DNA of 64,000 nt, taken from NCBI GenBank assembly GCA_019448385.1, contig JAGTXO010000019.1:124001-188000 (forward strand). Direction: 5' to 3'. This document shows, piece after piece, positions 9,701-21,400 of the stretch (positions are counted from its first letter, which is position 1; every line of letters starts with the position of its first letter). The translations under genes and the position numbers were made by a program. The notes under the pieces were generated by a model that saw only the letters and a list, made by a program, of their open reading frames with translations, had not been told where the DNA came from and searched no databases. The stretch is from Diacronema lutheri (lineage: Eukaryota > Haptophyta > Pavlovophyceae > Pavlovales > Pavlovaceae).

Positions 9701-10790
9701 ACGCACCATCGTACGGCTTGACGAAGCCGTTGAGATAGCCGAGCACATCGGCGCCCTCGTCGAGCTCGCAAAGCGCCCTGCGCTCAAACTCGGCACCGTC
9801 GACGCCGCAGAACGTCGCAAAGTACCACGCCTTGTCGCAACGGGCGGGCAGCTGGCCGGCACACAGCTTCTTCCATAGGCCCGCCAGGCCCAAGAACTGC
9901 GCGTTGGCAAGGTAGCGCAACACTTCCGACTTGGTGCGCACCGCGAACGAGCGCGCGAGCTGCATCGGCAGCAGCTGCGCGCCACAACGGGTGGGCCGAC
10001 GCATACACGCGCACGCGCGCACGGAGCGCGCGAGGTGGCCCGCAGGGCGGTGCGGCGGGATGAGAGGGTGGGCAAACGCGTGCGCGCCGCGCGCGCGCAC
10101 ATTGCCGTGCAGAGCGCGCGCGCATCGCACCGGCACCGCGTCGCGGCTGACGACGCTCATCCGGATGCCCTGCGCGAAGCAAAAGCCGTAGACCACGGCG
10201 GCCGCGGCCGGATCGAAGGCATTGTTCTGCGACGTGTCGGGGGCGTAGCCGAATGGCGCGGCGGCGTCGGGAATAAGGCCGCCCTGGATGGCGACGGCGC
10301 TCACCGTGCGCTGCACCAGCCTTGGCTGCGCGAGCACCACGTCCGCAAAGTCGCGCAGCCCCGAGATGAGCAGCACCACGACCGAGCGTGGCGCGGCGCG
10401 CGCGAGCGTGCGCGAGATGAGTGCCTTGCCGTCGAGCAGGCGCGATGAGTCGACGGCGGCATAGCCGCGCAACGCGCACTCGTGCGGCTGCTCGGCCAGC
10501 GCGACTCCGAGCGAGCCGATGCCGACCGGCACGGCCGGCTCGCCGATGCGATCGAGGATGAGCCGCACGAGCTGCGCGCGCCGCGCGGGCTGGCCGCCGC
10601 CATTCGCGATGACGGCGACGAGGCGAATGCGGCCGCTGCGATGTGCCATCGCGAGCACGAGCAGCGCCTTCACATCGTCCGGGTCGGGGCCGGCATCGGT
10701 GACGACCACCACCTCTATAGGCCGTGCCCTCCTCGCCCACATGCCTCGCGAGTGGTGACGAAGCGAGTCCGCGGCTTTTGGGGACGACAA
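6728..10790 (-). CDS. Nucleoside-hydrolase-like domain joined to 6-TM and TIR/SEFIR-like region
   Basis: Two introns (9975-10130 and 9541-9706) join exons encoding a nucleoside-hydrolase-like domain. Its landmarks are VVVVTDAGPDPDDVKALL, then NAFDPAAAAVVYGF, RDAVP|LLPMQLARSF and VKPYD|VIAAMTVLPTTAGWF. Without any stop, the last exon runs on through a 130-residue linker, about six membrane spans (for example VLALMVPVCAATLALALATG and LFFNALAALLQVASNAFVLV) and a C-terminal region. There, TYDCYVVHG, KLGALQRYASEFE and LVLASPSLFERLWPTMEIFI recall an algal TIR/SEFIR-like domain, with several usual core residues changed. The joined protein is 1246 aa. An ATG at 10742 is an alternative start. Two adjacent genes with an unseen break remain possible. 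Confidence 0.55.
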
Positions 10791-10994
10791 TCACAAGCAT
10801 GAGTGAATAGGAATAGAGAGATGCCGATGATTGCGGACCGACATTTCCATGCATTCGCCTCGGCTTAAACGTATACTAGAAAACTCCTACGCCGACCACC
10901 TAGCCGTCCGGCTGCCTTGATGAATCGGCGGCCAGCCCGGCGTCAGGTGCGCTTGACCGCACACACCGCACGCGACGTCGCGGACTCTCAAAAC

Positions 10995-13477
10995 TCAGGC
11001 ATAGCCGTAGATGCGCCCTACCTGAGCGCCTTCGGTGCAGGCCGCGCTCATGTCTGCTCCGCCACCGCGACCAGCACGACTGCTGTCTGCCGCAGCGTCG
11101 TTCAGCGTGTCGTCGCTGTCGCCACTCCGTCCGCGCGCGCCGCACGCAGGCCGCGCGTCGGTGGGGCGCGCGCCCCCATTCTCGCCGTCTCCGGCGCCGT
11201 GCTGCGCGCGGCCTTCGCTGGCGCGCGTTACAACCGCCGCGTGCAAGCTCGCGCGCGCGCCGCGCGATGGCGGCGGCGGAGCGCGGCTGTGGCGCAGGCG
11301 CACGCACTCCTCCTCGATGGCAACCGCCTTGCCGATGCGCACGGCCGTGTCGCACAACGCGGCCTCCTGCGGGCGGGCGAACGCGCGCGCCGCGCGCGCG
11401 TGGCGGGCGTGGCGGGCGTGGGTGGGCGGAAGAGATGGCGGGGGCCAGGCGTGCGAGCGTTTCTTCGCAGACGCCAAGGTGCGGAGGAAGGGGCGCGCTG
11501 CAGTCGGCGAGCGCGAGCGACGCGCCGCGCGTGCCACGACGAACTCGAGCGAGCTCGCCGCGGCGAGGACGGGCGCACACGGCTCGGCCGCGTGCTGCGC
11601 GCAGCGCGCACCGTCGCCTCGACGCGACGAACTTCGGCGCCCGCCGCCGCGTGCTCCACCTCGAGCGCTTGGACGGCCGCGCGCAGTTCGGCCGCGGAGC
11701 GGCGGAGCGCTGCGCTCGCCTGCGCGCACGGGACGGCGGCGCGGGACGGCGGCACGGGACGGCGGCACGGGACGGCGGCACGGGACGGCGGCACGGGACG
11801 GCGGCACGGGACGGCGGCGCGGGACGGCGGCGCGGTGGCAGCGTGCGCGCGCGTGAGGCGCGCGTGCGGTCACTCGCGCGGCCCGCGGCGCACGCACGTC
11901 GCCGTGGCGAGCCGGGCGGCGTGGGTGCCCGCTGGCGGGGGCGTGGCCCGACACACGCCCGATGCACGCGCGTCGCGTCCGCTCTTCGCGCACACCGACG
12001 GTTGCGAACCTCGCCGCGCGCCGCTGCCCTCGCCGTGCGCGCCGCCGTGCGCCGCCTCGCCTGGCCCGTCGTGCGCGCCGTGCGGCCCCGCCGCGGTGCG
12101 GCGCAGCGTCTCGACGACGCCGGCGAGCGTGCGCGCGCTCGCATCGCGCCGCTCGCCCAGCCGGCGCGCGGCATGCTCGAGCCGCCTACGCTCTGCAGCG
12201 GCGAGGAGGAGGGCCGAGCGCACGGACAGCTGCGCGCTCGCGAGCGCGTCGACCGAGCCGCGCGCCGCTCGGAGCACCTGCAGCGCCGCGCCCTTGGCCT
12301 CGGCGCGCGCGGACGCGCACAGATCGGCGACGCGCGCGCGCGCGGCGCGCGCGCGCGCGCACGCCGCGGACGCCGCAGCGAGCAACACGGCGGTCTGCTC
12401 ATCGAGCACGCCGCCCGGGCGGTGGAGAAGAAGCGGCACGGCGCCGTCGGCCTTGCCCGCGCCGAGCGCGCCGCTACCACCGCCGCCGCCGCCGCCGCCG
12501 CCGTCCGTGCGCGGCGCACCGCTGCGGGCAGCGGCCGCCTTGGCGGCGACGAGTCGAACCGCGTCCGCCGCGCCGTGCGCGGCGGCGAGCTTGCGCTCGT
12601 GCTGCACGTTGGCGTCGGACGCGCCCAACGCAGCGTACAGCCCGGCGTCGATGTGCTCCAGCGCGGACGCCGCCGCCTCGAGCCCGCCCACGTGCCGGCG
12701 GAGCGCGCGCTGAAGTTCGTCAAGGAGCGCGCCCTCGGCGGCGAGCGCGTCGCCCGGCGCGTCGTCCGCCGGCGCGCCGGGCGTGTCGCAGTCGGCGGAC
12801 GACGCGTCGATGTCGGCGAAGGCATCGAACGCCCTCGGCGAGCCGTCGCCCACCCGAACGCCTGCGCGCGCGAGCGCGCCATACCCGAGCGCGAGCAGCT
12901 GCGCGCGCAGCGCGACGCACGCAAACGCGAGCCCCGTGCGGCCGTCCATGTCGGCGATCGTGTCGAGCACGTCGTGACGCGCGGCGCCGAGGGCGCGGAG
13001 CTCGCGGTGGACGTCGATCACGTGCGCGCGCACGCGTGCGGCAATCGCCTCCTCCGCGCGGATCCGCACCGCCGCGCCGCGCCCGACGGAGCGCGCGACT
13101 CGGATGTGCGCGTGCGCCGTGCCGTCGAGCACGACGCGCGACGTGAGGCGCGTCGCGGCCGACTCAAGCCGAGCAGCGGTGGCGTCGCGCACGGCGCTCG
13201 CCGAAAGCCGGCCGTAGCCGCCGGCCATCTCGGGCGGGGGCGGCGCGTCCCAGCTGCGCGCGCTGGGCGTGCCAAGGCGCGCGGCGGACGCCGAGCCATC
13301 GCCCGCGCCGAGCGCGGCGCGCGCGTGGCCCGCGCCGCGCGCGCGCGCGCCGGCGGAGCGCGGGCGCGCGAGCGTCGGCGGTAACGGCGGCGGCAGCGTG
13401 TACATGTCGAGCGGCGACCCCAGCTTGGCGCGCGAGGGGCCGCCGCTTGCCGGGCGCGACACCATCGCGAGCGCCAC
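10995..13477 (-). CDS. Multi-exon coiled-coil protein, possibly divergent tektin
   Basis: The main exon starts near 13477. It encodes a long Ala/Arg/Glu-rich helical protein including RVRAHVIDVHRELRALG, LLDELQRALRRHVGGLE and RSALLLAAAERRRLEHAARR. Later exons in other frames carry ALRRSAAELRAAVQALE (after CAG near 11722) and ALCDTAVRIGKAVAIEEE (after CAG near 11367). The order of helices and the late E.ALCDTA block loosely follow tektins, which end with an ELCRD-type motif, but the classical RPNVELC signature is absent. A flagellar microtubule role is tentative. Exon limits after about 11950 are approximate, and the last exon may end near 10998. Confidence 0.4.
11728..11833. repeat. 13-bp tandem repeat, about 8 copies
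   Basis: The unit CGGGACGGCGGCA recurs head-to-tail with one variable base. It lies between two coiled-coil exons and is therefore probably intronic. Confidence 0.8.
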
Positions 13478-13912
13478 AGGACGAAACGGCCCAAGAGGGG
13501 ATTTGCCGTTGAAACTTGGAAGGTCGGTACAGTTTAGTTGACCTTCCCCTTCCCTTCAATCATTTCGGGTTGTGAACGTCACTGCTCTTCTCCGAAATGA
13601 CGCAAACGCATCGTCCTTCTCCAGCGCGTCCAGTCCTCCGCCGTCCACATTTCCCGTGGGCGCAGCGCTCGGACGACGGATCTCCGGAGCCGTTCGTCCC
13701 CATGGCCGCGCACTCCCATGCACGCGCCCTTGCCCATGAGTGCAAGCCGCATTGCGGCACACCGCCCCATAAGCTCAGCACACTGCGGCTCGCGCCGCGC
13801 CGCGCCGCGCCACCGCGCCACGCGCGTCCTCAACCGCCGCCGCCGTGCGCGCCAGCCGCCACCAGCCGCCGCCGTCCGCCGCCGTCCGCCGCCGTCCGCC
13901 GCCGTTCACTGC
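13478..13912. other. Intergenic region, no gene seen
   Basis: This stretch lies between the start of the coiled-coil gene and the 3' end of ALY/REF. It contains less GC-rich patches and a CCGCCGT repeat near 13870, but no frame with recognisable protein features. Confidence 0.4.
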
Positions 13913-14145
13913 TCACTCAGTCGTCATCGCGCCGCCGCCAGTGCCACTGCCACCGCCGCCGCCGCCGCGGTAGCTGTCCAAGTCAGCGTCAAGGTCTTCC
14001 ATCGACATGGCCTCCGAGCGCCGGCCGCCGCGCCCGCCGCGCCCGCCGCCACCACGCCCGCCGCGCCCGCCGCGCCCACCCTCGTGGACACGGCCGCCGC
14101 CGCCGCGCGGCGCGCCACCGACGAGCGTTACGATCGTCCGCGGGG

Positions 14146-14176
<31 letters not shown>

Positions 14177-16634
14177 CCCGCCACCGCCGCCGCCGCCGCC
14201 GCGCCCGCCGCTGCCGCCGCCGCCGCCGCGCCCGCCGCCACCTTGGCCAGCGCCCGCCGCGCCGGTGTTGCTCAAGATGGGCGCCACCATCTGCACGTTG
14301 AGTGGGCGACCGTCGAGCGGCACCTGCGCCCGGCAGGCGGGCGCGCGCGCGCGCAGGATGGCGGTTATTCGTTGGCACGCGCGCGGCGCGGGGGAGGCGA
14401 GGCGGACATCGGGCGCGCGGCCGCGGGCTCGGACGGCAGCAACCCACTCGGCGGTAGCAGTGGCGTGACTGTGACAGCCGTCACAGTCACGCCGTGACGG
14501 TGACAGCCGTCACAGTCACGCCGTGACGGTGACAGCCGTCACAGTCATGGCGTGACGGTGACAGCCGTCACAGTCATGGCATGACGGTGACGGCCGTCAC
14601 AGTCACGGCGTGACTGTGATGCCGTCACAGTCACGGCGTGACAGACTGGGCGGCGCGCGGCGCGCGAGCGGCGGCGCGCTGCCATCGGCGCGCAGCGCGG
14701 TGCACGCACGAGGTGGTAGGCCTCGACCGCCTTGGCCGCGTCCTGCGGCTTCTTGAAGACCACGTACCTGTCGAAAATGCGGACGTCACGGTGACGGCCG
14801 TCACATGCATGGCCGTTGCATTCGCCACGGGCGGTGGCGGCGTGCGCGTGCGGCCGGACGTCCGGTGTGAGCGCCAGCAATGGCCCGCCACACGGCGGCC
14901 CGCGACGTGCGGTGCGCGGCTCGCGGCACGGCCCGCCGGTCAGCTCGAGCCGACGCGGCCGTGGCGGAGGGGGAGGAGGGGGAGAAGGGGGAGGAGGGGA
15001 GGAGGAGGGGAGGAGGAGGAGGAGGAAGAGGAAGAGGAGGGAAAGGAGGGGGAGGAGGAGGAAGAGGAAGGGGAGGAAGGGGAGGGCGAGGAGGAGGGTA
15101 GGGAAAGGGGGGAGGGAAGGGGACGGGCGCGCGCACGCTGTGCCAAGGGAGCGGTTCTTCTCGTCGTGGTGAACGAGCGCGGCCTTGAGCGGGCCAATCT
15201 CGGAGAAGAGGTCGTGCATGTCTGTTACGCGAGCGGTGACGGCGACACAGACCGTCACGCAGGACAAGTCGCGCGCGGGAAAAGTCGCGAGGCGGTTGAG
15301 GACGGACCCGAGTCGTAATAAGCGTATTCAGCGAAGCACGCAGAGCGGCCGAGCGCGTGGCCGAGCGGCGGCGTCGGCGGGCGGAGCGGGCGGGTCGGGC
15401 GGCGCGCGCGCACGGGCCGGCCGCGAGCCGTGTGGGTCAGTTGCGGCACGGCAGCTTGATCGGCAAACGCAGCAGCGTCCGCGCGTTGGACCACCCGGCG
15501 CGCAAAATCTGCGAGCTGCCTGGCTGGAGCTGCCTGTCCGGCGCGGCCTGTCCGGCATGTCTCGAACGTCGCGCTCGGCGCTTTTCGCGCGGCAGAAGCC
15601 GCGGAGAGCTCGCGGAAGGCGTCACGGGGCATGTTTGGGGGGGGGGGGGGGGGGGGGGGGGGGAGGGGGGGGGGGGGACGGCGCCCGGGCGAAGGGCCAG
15701 GATGGAGGGCCGGACGGGGTGGTCGGACGAAAGGTGGTGCAAAGGGAGCTGCGGAACGCGGCCGAGCCGACGGCCGAGGTCTGGCAGCCGACTCCACGTC
15801 GCGTGTGCGGCTCCAGGCCGCCCAGCCGGCGACGGCTGAGAGGAAAGAGGCGGCAACTGCGCCGCCGGCCGGCGTCAGACCGGTCAGCGCCCGCCCGGCC
15901 GCGCCGCTCGGCTGCAACCGACCACACGCAGCGCGGCGGGGGCCGCGTGCACGGGTCTGGTGCTGCCGACGACGTGACGTGACGCGCCTCGGGACACGTC
16001 CACGCCACCAGCACCGCCGCGCGCCACTCCGCCCGCTGATCCGCCCGCCTCCGCCACCCGCCGGCGGCCGGCCACGGCCACGGCCGCGGTCGCAGCCGCC
16101 GCACCGGCTCGCAGCCTCGGCCGCGCCACGATCCATCCACGCACGCGCGAACTCCCCACGCCCCGCCTCACGCCCGCGCCGCAACACGCCACGCGACGCC
16201 GCCCTGCCAGTCGCCTCGAGGCGACGAGGCAGCGCGCCTCCGCAGCCTCGCGCGCGCGCGCGCGCGGCCAATCGCGACGCGCGCCTCGCGCGCCACCAAA
16301 GACGCCGCGCCGCGCCTCGGCGGCCGGTGGCACGGCGCAACGGGCGGGTCGCCATCGCGACGGGCGGATCGTAGCCCTTCAGGCTGGCTGGCGCGTGCGC
16401 GAGCGCCAGCTGCGCTCGTCCCCGCGCCGCGCCGCACCTTGCGTCGTCACGCCAAAGTCGAGGTTCGAGACGAAGAGCTTGCTGCCGATTGGCTGCGCCG
16501 CCGCGCCGCCGTACGCCGACGCGGACGCGTGCTTGGTGTGGAGCGCGACGGGGCGGTGCGCGCCGCCGCCGACGGCTTGCTGCGGCGTGGGCTGGCGAAT
16601 CGGCGCGCCCGCGCCCGTGCTATACACCGCGCGC

Positions 16635-16677
<43 letters not shown>

Positions 16678-16834
16678 GACGGCGGCCGCCGCCGGCCGCC
16701 TGGTAGGGCGCGGCGCGCGGCGCGCCCTTGTTGCGGCGCTCGGCCTTGCCCGGGCCGGCGCCGTCGACCGACTTCCTCTCCGTCTTGGACTGCTTGATCA
16801 GGTCGTCGAGCGGCTTGTCGAGCTTCGACTCCAT
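13913..16834 (-). CDS. ALYREF: ALY/REF mRNA export adaptor (THO complex subunit 4)
   Basis: Four exons (16834-16438, 15221-15137, 14767-14710, 14323-13913) join in phase to 316 aa. The N-terminus has the REF box LDKPLDDLIKQ, which in the family binds the DEAD-box helicase UAP56, followed by an RGG-like Gly/Arg stretch. One RRM follows: KLFVSNLDFGVT (RNP2), DMHDLFSEIGPLK, RSLGTAYVVFKK (RNP1) and LDGRPLNVQMV. The C-terminus is a long Gly/Arg tail ending in SMEDLDADLDSYR, the second UAP56-binding motif. This is the complete architecture of the nuclear adaptor that loads spliced mRNA for export. Intron 1 carries a poly-G tract, intron 2 a 160-bp polypurine tract and intron 3 a palindromic minisatellite. 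Confidence 0.9.
14471..14644. repeat. 29-bp self-complementary tandem repeat in ALY/REF intron 3
   Basis: About six units each contain GTGACAGCCGTCAC followed by GTCACGCCGTGAC or a one-base variant, so each unit can fold on itself. A decayed unit (GTCACGGTGACGGCCGTCAC) survives at about 14787-14806, also within the gene. Confidence 0.85.
14961..15120. repeat. Polypurine (GGA/GGGGAA) tract in ALY/REF intron 2
   Basis: About 160 bp of nearly pure G and A on the plus strand, pyrimidine-rich in the sense of the transcript. It may act as a very long polypyrimidine tract, or it may be replication slippage only. Confidence 0.75.
15635..15678. repeat. Poly-G tract in ALY/REF intron 1
   Basis: A run of about 27 G, one A, further G. 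It would be poly-C in the pre-mRNA of this minus-strand gene. Confidence 0.8.
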
Positions 16835-16956
16835 CGCTGGGGCGGGGCTGGTAGAGGAGGCGCTGTGGGGCGAGGTGGAGCGCGCTGGCGCAGCTCGCCA
16901 AGCCCGGACTCGCACGCGACAAGACCGGGCCGGACTGGCAGTTACGCCCGACCAGC
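16835..16956. promoter_or_regulatory. 122-bp divergent promoter region
   Basis: This is the complete gap between the ALY/REF start codon and the ankyrin gene start codon. It is GC-rich, has no TATA box and must drive transcription both ways. Confidence 0.4.
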
Positions 16957-17703
16957 ATGGCTGCAAGCGACGCGGAAGGGTACGAGCGGTCAAGCACGGT
17001 CGTGGTAAGCGGGCCCGACCGCGAGAAGGAGTCGCACTACTGGGCGGCCGTGTATGAGGGCGACACTGACTTTATCCGCCTCTTCCTCCTGGGCGACGAC
17101 GACAACGACCCCGAGCCCGGCATCACGCTCGAGCTCGAGGACGCGCGCGGGCTGCCGACGCTGCACCGGCTCGCGGTGATCGGGCATCAGGCCGCGGTAC
17201 ACTTTTTGCTCGCCACGGCGGGCGCGGACGTGAATCAGCGTGAGAGCACTTACAGCCAGACGGCCATGCATCTCGCCGCCGTCAAGGGGCATGTCGAAAT
17301 CGTCGAGCTGCTCTGCGCATTTGGCGCGGACCTACACGCGCGCGACGCGGTCGGCGGGTGGACGCCGCTGCACGGCGCGGCGCGCACCGGGCAAGACGAG
17401 GTCATTGTCAGGCTGCTTGCGCGCGCGCCCGCCGGCTACGTCGACGTGCGTGCCACGCGCGGCGACACGCCACTCATGCGTGCGGCGTACTGGGGGCGCG
17501 TGTCGTCGGTCCGGCTGCTGCTCGCGCTCGGCGCGTCGCGCACGCTCACTAACGCGGAGGGGCACGACGCGAACGCGCTCGCGTGCAATGGGCCAGGCGC
17601 CGACCTGCTCGGCCTCGGCGACATGCGCGTCGACCTGCTGCGCCCGCCCAACGCTGATTTTTCGGCGTATTTGCCCGCGCGCGCCCCGGACGGCGGCGTA
17701 TGA
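16957..17703 (+). CDS. Ankyrin-repeat protein, 248 aa
   Basis: After about 30 unconserved residues, roughly five ankyrin repeats can be read: ESHYWAAVYEGDTDFIRLFL, GLPTLHRLAVIGHQAAVHFL, QTAMHLAAVKGHVEIVELL, GWTPLHGAARTGQDEVIVRLL and DTPLMRAAYWGRVSSVRLLL. Each has the TPLH.AA.GH..IV..LL core or a variant. No enzymatic, membrane or DNA-binding domain is attached, so it is probably a small scaffold protein. The partner is unknown. It has no visible intron and shares a promoter region with ALY/REF. Confidence 0.8.
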   Translation: MAASDAEGYERSSTVVVSGPDREKESHYWAAVYEGDTDFIRLFLLGDDDNDPEPGITLELEDARGLPTLHRLAVIGHQAAVHFLLATAGADVNQRESTYSQTAMHLAAVKGHVEIVELLCAFGADLHARDAVGGWTPLHGAARTGQDEVIVRLLARAPAGYVDVRATRGDTPLMRAAYWGRVSSVRLLLALGASRTLTNAEGHDANALACNGPGADLLGLGDMRVDLLRPPNADFSAYLPARAPDGGV

Positions 17704-18411
17704 GAGCGCGCCGCGCCATGGAAAGTCGAGCACATTATTTCTTGGCTGCGGCCCGTCTACTACAGTGTGACGGGCTGTGAAGGGGGTGTGGGGGTGTCGT
17801 GTGGCCGGCATCTTGCGCGCCACGCGCGTCGTTACCGGCGGGCATGTCATTAGCCCCCGTGGCGGTGACGATGCGCCCGGACGAGTGCCGCGCATGGTTC
17901 GCGTACACTCTACTCTCGCGCGGCAGATTGGCGCCGCGGCGGTGGCGGCGACGGCGGCGACCGGCGTCCCGCAGGCGCGCGCTTGGCAAGCGCGCACCAG
18001 CAATCCGCACCGCTCTTCGCGCTTGAGCGAAAAGGTGATGCGCTCGGCGCGCCCGCGCGCGCGGCAGTGCGCGCGCACGGCGCGGTTGGTAAGAACAGCC
18101 TGGCTCGCCGATACGTGGCCGGTTGTGGCCCGCGCACCTGCTTAGGCGAGCCGCCGTCGCTGGGCGAACGTCGATGCAGCGACCACGCTCGCGTCGCGAC
18201 ACACGATTTGCGCGAAAGCTGCGCAGCGCGGCGGCCTCGACGCATTGCGCTCGCACGCCCTCCGCCGCGCGCGCACCGAGTGCGACGATGGCGTCGCCTT
18301 GCCCTCATCGTCGCTGTGCGCGCAGCGGCGTGGGTACGGGTTTTGGCGCCATTTCAGCCATTGCCCGATTTCAATTTTTCAAATCGTTCGTCTGTGGCTA
18401 CCCCCGCCGCG
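17704..18411. other. Intergenic region without recognisable gene
   Basis: About 700 bp between the ankyrin stop codon and the checkpoint gene start. Several frames are open on both strands, but only because the sequence is GC-rich. The last 60 bp are richer in T (TTTCAATTTTTCAAAT near 18369) and may hold the core promoter of the downstream gene. Confidence 0.4.
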
Positions 18412-21400
18412 ATGAGCACAGCGCCGACCAACGTGGCGTCGCCGCAGGCGCCGGACCGCGCGTTGGGCGAGGAGCACACGTGGGAGCTCTCCAAGGAGAA
18501 CGTCGTGCCCGTCCGCCGCGGCCACAAGGCCGCCGCGCTCGAGACCCTCGCACCGCCGTCGGCGGTGCGCGCGCCACCGCCACCCTCGCTCGAGGCGGAC
18601 CGGCAGCGCTTCGAGACGGAGCTGCGCACGGCGGACGACCCGCTCGGCGTGTGGGTGCGCTACGTGCGCTGGTCGGAGGATGCGTACCCGACGAACGCCG
18701 CCGCCGCGCCCACGCTCGCCCTCCTCGAGCGCTGCACGCGTTCGCTCATGGAGGCGGCCGCGCCTGCCGGCACGCACGGCGCCGCCGCGCGTGGTCGGTA
18801 CCACGACGACGTGCGCTTCCTCAAGCTGTGGTGCGCGCCGCCCGTGCGAGCGTGCACCGCGACTCCCGCCCCGCGCGCTCAGCCGAACTGCCTCACGGCG
18901 GGTGCCGTGCAGGGTGGCATATGCGGACCGCTGCCACGAGCCGGACGAGATCTTCCGCTTCTTGCGCGCCAACGAGGTCGGCCTCGACCACGCGCTCCTG
19001 TGGGAGGCGTGGGCCGCCGTGCTCGAGGCGAGTCGCGCGCGAATGCAACTTCCGCCGCCTGCCGCCGGCCGCGCGCAACCTCTGCGCGCCGCCGCTGCGC
19101 ACGCACCGGCCAGCCGGCATTCGCGATTCTCTGACGACCGGACCTCGCTGCTCCCGTCTCAACTCTGCGCGCGCGTTCCGCCCGCCACCGCGCTCCGGCC
19201 GCGGCAGGCGCGGCGCGAGCTGCAACGCGCTGACGAAACGTTTGAAGCCGGGGTCGCGAGGCGCGCGCAGCCGCTCGACCACCTGCGCGCGCGGCACGGC
19301 ATGTTCCAGCAGCGCATGACGCGCGCGATCGCCGCGCAGATGGCCGCGGGCACCGATGCTGCGTCCGTCGGCGCGTTCGCGCCCGCGCCCGCGCGCGCGG
19401 GCGGCGCCGGTGGCGGCGACGAGGCCGACGCGCGACCGGCGCTCAACCGGCTGTCGCGCGCGGAGGCGAAGCACTCGCACCGACCAATCGGCGAGCGCCG
19501 CGCGCCCGCCGCTCTGCGCGGCGCGCAGCAGCAGCAGCAGCCGCGCGCCGCGCCGCCACCGCCGGCCGGCAGCGCGTCATTTGGTCTCAACTTTCAAATC
19601 TTTGAGGACGGCGATGTTGGAGCCGGCGGCGCGCCGGCCGGAGCGTCGGTCGACGGCGGCGGCGGGTGGAAATTTCTCGCGCCCGAGCGCGAGGCGACCA
19701 AGGAGAACGGCGGCGGCCAGGCGCAGCCCTGGGTCGGCCAGCAGCTCGCGCAGCCGCAGCACCAGCCGGCGCACGTCGATCCGCACGCGGACGCGCGCGC
19801 GCGCCCCGCCGGCGTCGCGCGGACGCGCGCCGCGAGTGGGGCCGCACCGGCCGCACCGGCCGCGCCGAGCTTTGCGCTGTGGGCCGACCCGACGACGGAC
19901 GCGTGCGCGCCGCCGCGCGCCGCCGACGGCGCGGGCGCGGCGTTGCGGCTGCGCGCGGCGACGGAGGGCGGCGCGGGCGCAGCCTCTGCGTACGTCGCCG
20001 CGGTGCAGGCGCACCCGCTGCTGCATTTTGGCGCGCTCGCGACGACGAGCGCAGGCGCGGCGGTGGGCGTCGACGCCGCGTCGCGCTCGCCCGCTCGCGC
20101 CGGCGCGGCGGGCGACGGCAGCGCCGCGGCACCCAACGGGGCGGCGCGCGCCGAGGTCGGCGGATTCGACGCCACGCTCCTCCGCCCGCTGCCCGGCGCG
20201 GCGGGGCACGGCTGCGCCGAGAGCTCGTTCGAGGAAGCGCGCGCGTTCGCGCGGCTTGGCGCCGCATTCCGCTGCTGGCCGCTCGACGCCGTTGCGCCGC
20301 CGCACGCGCCGCGCCGCACGGAGGCGACGCGCGCGCCGCCGCCGTGCAGCGGCGCGCAGCAGCCGCCGCAGCCGCCGCAGCCGCAGCCATCGCCGCAGCC
20401 ATCGCCGCAGCCGCCGCGCCACGCGGCGGCGGAGGCCGAGGCCGAGCGCTCGCCCGAGCCGGCGTGCGCGCCGCCGGATCGCTTTGGCCTCGCTGCGACG
20501 ACGCCGTCGAGCGGCGCGCAGACCGCTCCGCCTCCACGCGAGCCCTCGCCCGTGCTCTCGCGCGCCCTCCGCTTTGGCGACTCGCCGCTGCCGGCGAGTG
20601 CGCCGCGCACGGCGACGGCGCATGCGCCGTGCGCGGCGCACAGCGCGGCGGCGGCCGCGGCGGCGCGCGAGGGTGGCGGCAAGGAGCGCGCGCTCTGGAG
20701 CGGCGGGCAGGTGGCGCGGAACGCCGACGGCGGCGCGGCGCCCGCGCGGCACGGCTCGGCTGTGAGCCTGTTCGCCGCCGCGCGCTCGCCGCCGAGCGCG
20801 GCGACGGGCTGGACGGCTGCCCCCCTCTCCCTCCGCTGCGCGCGCTCGCCAAGCCCCGCCGCCGCGCCGGCCGACGGCGAGGCGCGCCGCGCGCCGCGCG
20901 TCTTCAGCATGGCCGATGCGAAGACCCCGGTCGACGGCGCGGCGGGCGGCGCGCGGCTCGCCAGTCCGGCGTGCGCGCCGGACAGTGTGGCGCCGAGCGC
21001 GCGCGCGCGTGCGCGCTCGCCGTGCGAGCGCAGTCCGCCGTCCGCCGTGGCGGCAGGGCGGGGCGCGGGCGCGGCGCGGCCCGCGCCGCTGGCGCACGAG
21101 CCGACCGTGCGCACGCTGCTTGCGCTCGCCGAGCTGATGCCCGCCTTCTCGGACGAAACCGACACGGCCAAACCCGAAACGGCTGGCGTCGAAACGGCCG
21201 CCAACGGTGCGGGCGGGCACGGCGCGGCAGGCGCCGAGCGCGGCACGTGGCGGGCGGCGGCCGGTGCGCGCGGCGCGCACACGCCGCCTGCCATGCCGGC
21301 GCTCGCCGCGTGCGACGTGCCGGGCGGCGGCGCGTCATCGGCACGTCGCCTGCAGACGCGACAGGATGCCGGCTGTCTCACGCCACTTTCACCCGGCTGT

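Noticed and set aside
13560-13833. Small minus-strand frames of 68-84 aa in the gap before ALY/REF
   Set aside because: No conserved features; three overlapping frames are equally open.
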